Source: Desulfotalea sp. (lineage in GTDB: Bacteria; Desulfobacterota; Desulfobulbia; Desulfobulbales; Desulfocapsaceae). From it: DNA of 64,000 nucleotides. Shown here piece by piece: positions 62,666 to 64,000 of this stretch. Numbering within the stretch: the first letter of the stretch is position 1; each line of letters starts with the position of its first letter. A program made the translations under genes and the position numbers. The notes beneath the pieces were generated by a model. The model saw only the letters and a program-made list of their open reading frames with translations, ran no database searches and was not told the DNA's origin. The stretch spans positions 111,249-175,248 of the forward strand of contig NVXR01000033.1 in the NCBI GenBank assembly GCA_002733995.1, written 5' to 3'.

Positions 62666-64000
62666 ATGGGTGTGATCGTCACACAACTGTATCGGAAAAT
62701 TGATGGAAGTAAGGCCTATTGTTTTAACGTTGAATCCAGTCGTAGTCTGACTCCAGAGGAGATGAAACGTCTCCGTTTGATTTTGGCGGACGGCCTGTTG
62801 GTTGAAACGGTACAGGAAAAGCCTCTTTTGACAGGAGACAGGGTTGTTGAAGTCGGCCCTAGGATGAATTTTGCCACAGCATGGTCTTCTAACATGGTCT
62901 CTATCTGTGAGGCGACCGGACTTGGTATGATTAGTCGTGTTGAACGATCCAGGCGTTATCTGGTGCCTGTTGGGGAAGATGTTGAGCGATTTATTGAGAG
63001 CAATCACGATCGTATGACGGAATGTCACTACCCGAAACCTCTTACCACCTTTGTAACCGGAGTTGTGCCGGAGGCTGTGTATGAAGTGGATCTGAAAACC
63101 AACGGTCCGGATGGCTTAACTGCGCTCCCAGGTATCTCTATGGATGAGAGGGATCGCAACCTGTATTATGATTATTTTGTAAAGCAGCAGAAGCGTAATC
63201 CAACCATCGTTGAGATTATGGATCTAAACAACGCAAACTCTGAACACTCCCGCCACGGATATTTTAAAGGCAAGCAGATCATCGACGGTCAGGAGATGGA
63301 ATCCACCTTATTTGACCTTGTCACCGAGACGCTTACTGCGAGTCCTAAGGGATCTCTTATCGCGTTTAAGGATAATTCTAGTGTTATAGAGGGGTATGAG
63401 ATCGATACCATCATCCCTAAAGAACCCGGTAAGCCTTCCCCCTTTGTTGCCGTAAAGGTGAATTACAATCCTCTTCTCACCGCAGAAACCCATAATTTCC
63501 CCACCGGTGTAGCCCCTTTCCCAGGTGCTGAGACCGGTACTGGCGGACGGATTCGCGACGTACTGGGTACAGGTCAGGGTGGCTTTGTTATAGCCGGAAT
63601 TGCTGGATATTGTGTGGGTAGTTTGAATATTCCAGGGTACGAACTGCCCTGGGAAAATCATTATCCCGCTCCTGAGAACCTCGCATCACCCCTTGAAATT
63701 GAGGTTGAGGCCAGTAATGGCGCCTCTGATTACGGTAATAAATTTGGTGAGCCTTTGATTCAGGGTTTTACCAGATCCTTTGATATGCGCCTTGAAAATG
63801 GTGAACGTTGGGGCTTCTTGAAGCCAATTATGTTCACAGCGGGTGTGGGACAGCTCGACGGCCGGCACATAGAAAAGGCCGCCGAAGAAAAAGGGATGAT
63901 CATCGTTCAGGTTGGTGGTCCCGCCTATCGTGTTGGTTTTGGCGGGGGCGCAGCATCCTCAATGCTCCAGGGTGAAAACGAATCGACCCTTGACTTTAAT
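62666..64000 (+). CDS. purL: Phosphoribosylformylglycinamidine synthase, N-terminal part (cut by window edge)
   Basis: Uses ATP and glutamine to convert FGAR to FGAM in purine synthesis. The frame is open from ATG 62666 to the window end (445 codons) without a stop. Recognisable: N-terminal FGAM-synthase domain, then the catalytic-linker motif MDLNNANSEHSRHGYFKG (about 188-205), and AETHNFPTGVAPFPGAETGTG (about 271-291, shown only in part: ETHNFPTGVAPF), followed by GGFVIAG-type ATP-binding sequence. This is the large PurL form, about 1,300 aa in other bacteria. Start ATG has AAAGGAAAATATC upstream. Confidence 0.93.
   Translation, partial: MGVIVTQLYRKIDGSKAYCFNVESSRSLTPEEMKRLRLILADGLLVETVQEKPLLTGDRVVEVGPRMNFATAWSSNMVSICEATGLGMISRVERSRRYLVPVGEDVERFIESNHDRMTECHYPKPLTTFVTGVVPEAVYEVDLKTNGPDGLTALPGISMDERDRNLYYDYFVKQQKRNPTIVEIMDLNNANSEHSRHGYFKGKQIIDGQEMESTLFDLVTETLTASPKGSLIAFKDNSSVIEGYEIDTIIPKEPGKPSPFVAVKVNYNPLLTAETHNFPTGVAPFPGAETGTGGRIRDVLGTGQGGFVIAGIAGYCVGSLNIPGYELPWENHYPAPENLASPLEIEVEASNGASDYGNKFGEPLIQGFTRSFDMRLENGERWGFLKPIMFTAGVGQLDGRHIEKAAEEKGMIIVQVGGPAYRVGFGGGAASSMLQGENESTLDFN

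Noticed and set aside
1..64000. tRNA, rRNA, CRISPR array, IS transposase, prophage, toxin-antitoxin genes
   Set aside because: Looked for by eye on both strands. No cloverleaf-like or array-like repeats, and no transposase, integrase or phage structural protein among the coding regions.

Overview
The window looks like chromosomal DNA of an anaerobic Gram-negative bacterium. A sulfate reducer of the Desulfobacterota (Desulfobulbales-like) is my best guess. Evidence seen: lipid A/KDO genes (kdsB, waaA), an anaerobic three-subunit glycerol-3-phosphate dehydrogenase whose iron-sulfur subunit resembles the HdrD/DsrK family, and a MetF protein with the cysteine-rich MetV-type tail found in acetyl-CoA-pathway organisms. 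No dsr, apr or sat gene lies inside the window, so sulfate reduction is inference. I see no tRNA, rRNA, CRISPR array, transposase or prophage.

Layout. 1-5.6 kb: serB, a metF-metV fusion, and convergent kdsB-waaA. 5.9-19.9 kb (minus strand): a large glycerol regulon reading, in transcription order, glpR, then glpS-glpT-glpP-glpQ-glpU-glpV (ABC importer), glpK, glpA-glpB-glpC. It encodes uptake, phosphorylation and anaerobic oxidation of glycerol to dihydroxyacetone phosphate. 20-26 kb: an EamA exporter, then a minus-strand FecR-OmpA lipoprotein-CHASE2 hybrid kinase operon that looks like an envelope sensor. 25.8-30 kb: upp, uraA and a transketolase, with small inverted-repeat elements between the last two.

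30.4-41 kb: a chemosensory operon of the Pil-Chp/Pix type: PilJ-like receptor, LivK-like binding protein, PATAN-zinc ribbon-REC-REC protein, CheW, CheA hybrid with two HPt domains, a divergent CheW-like protein and a CheY-like regulator. No CheR or CheB is present. 41-51 kb: a DUF2293 protein, an adenosine kinase, a polar amino-acid ABC transporter whose permease carries an extra domain, and a purine-type ABC transporter (BMP protein, two permeases, ATPase) with xanthine/guanine phosphoribosyltransferase inside the operon. 51-64 kb: an orphan hypothetical gene, acetoacetyl-CoA synthetase, a RecD2-type helicase with an insertion, a GT-C-like membrane protein, a MOT1-type sulfate/molybdate transporter, a small HAD phosphatase overlapping a cytoplasmic hybrid kinase, and the start of purL, which runs off the right edge.

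Themes: nucleobase salvage recurs (upp-uraA, gpt with its ABC transporter, adenosine kinase) beside de novo synthesis (purL), and three signalling modules occupy about 15 kb. The most unusual items are the complementary defects in the two glycerol-importer ATPases, the solute-binding protein embedded in the chemosensory operon, and the FecR-OmpA-CHASE2 kinase operon.
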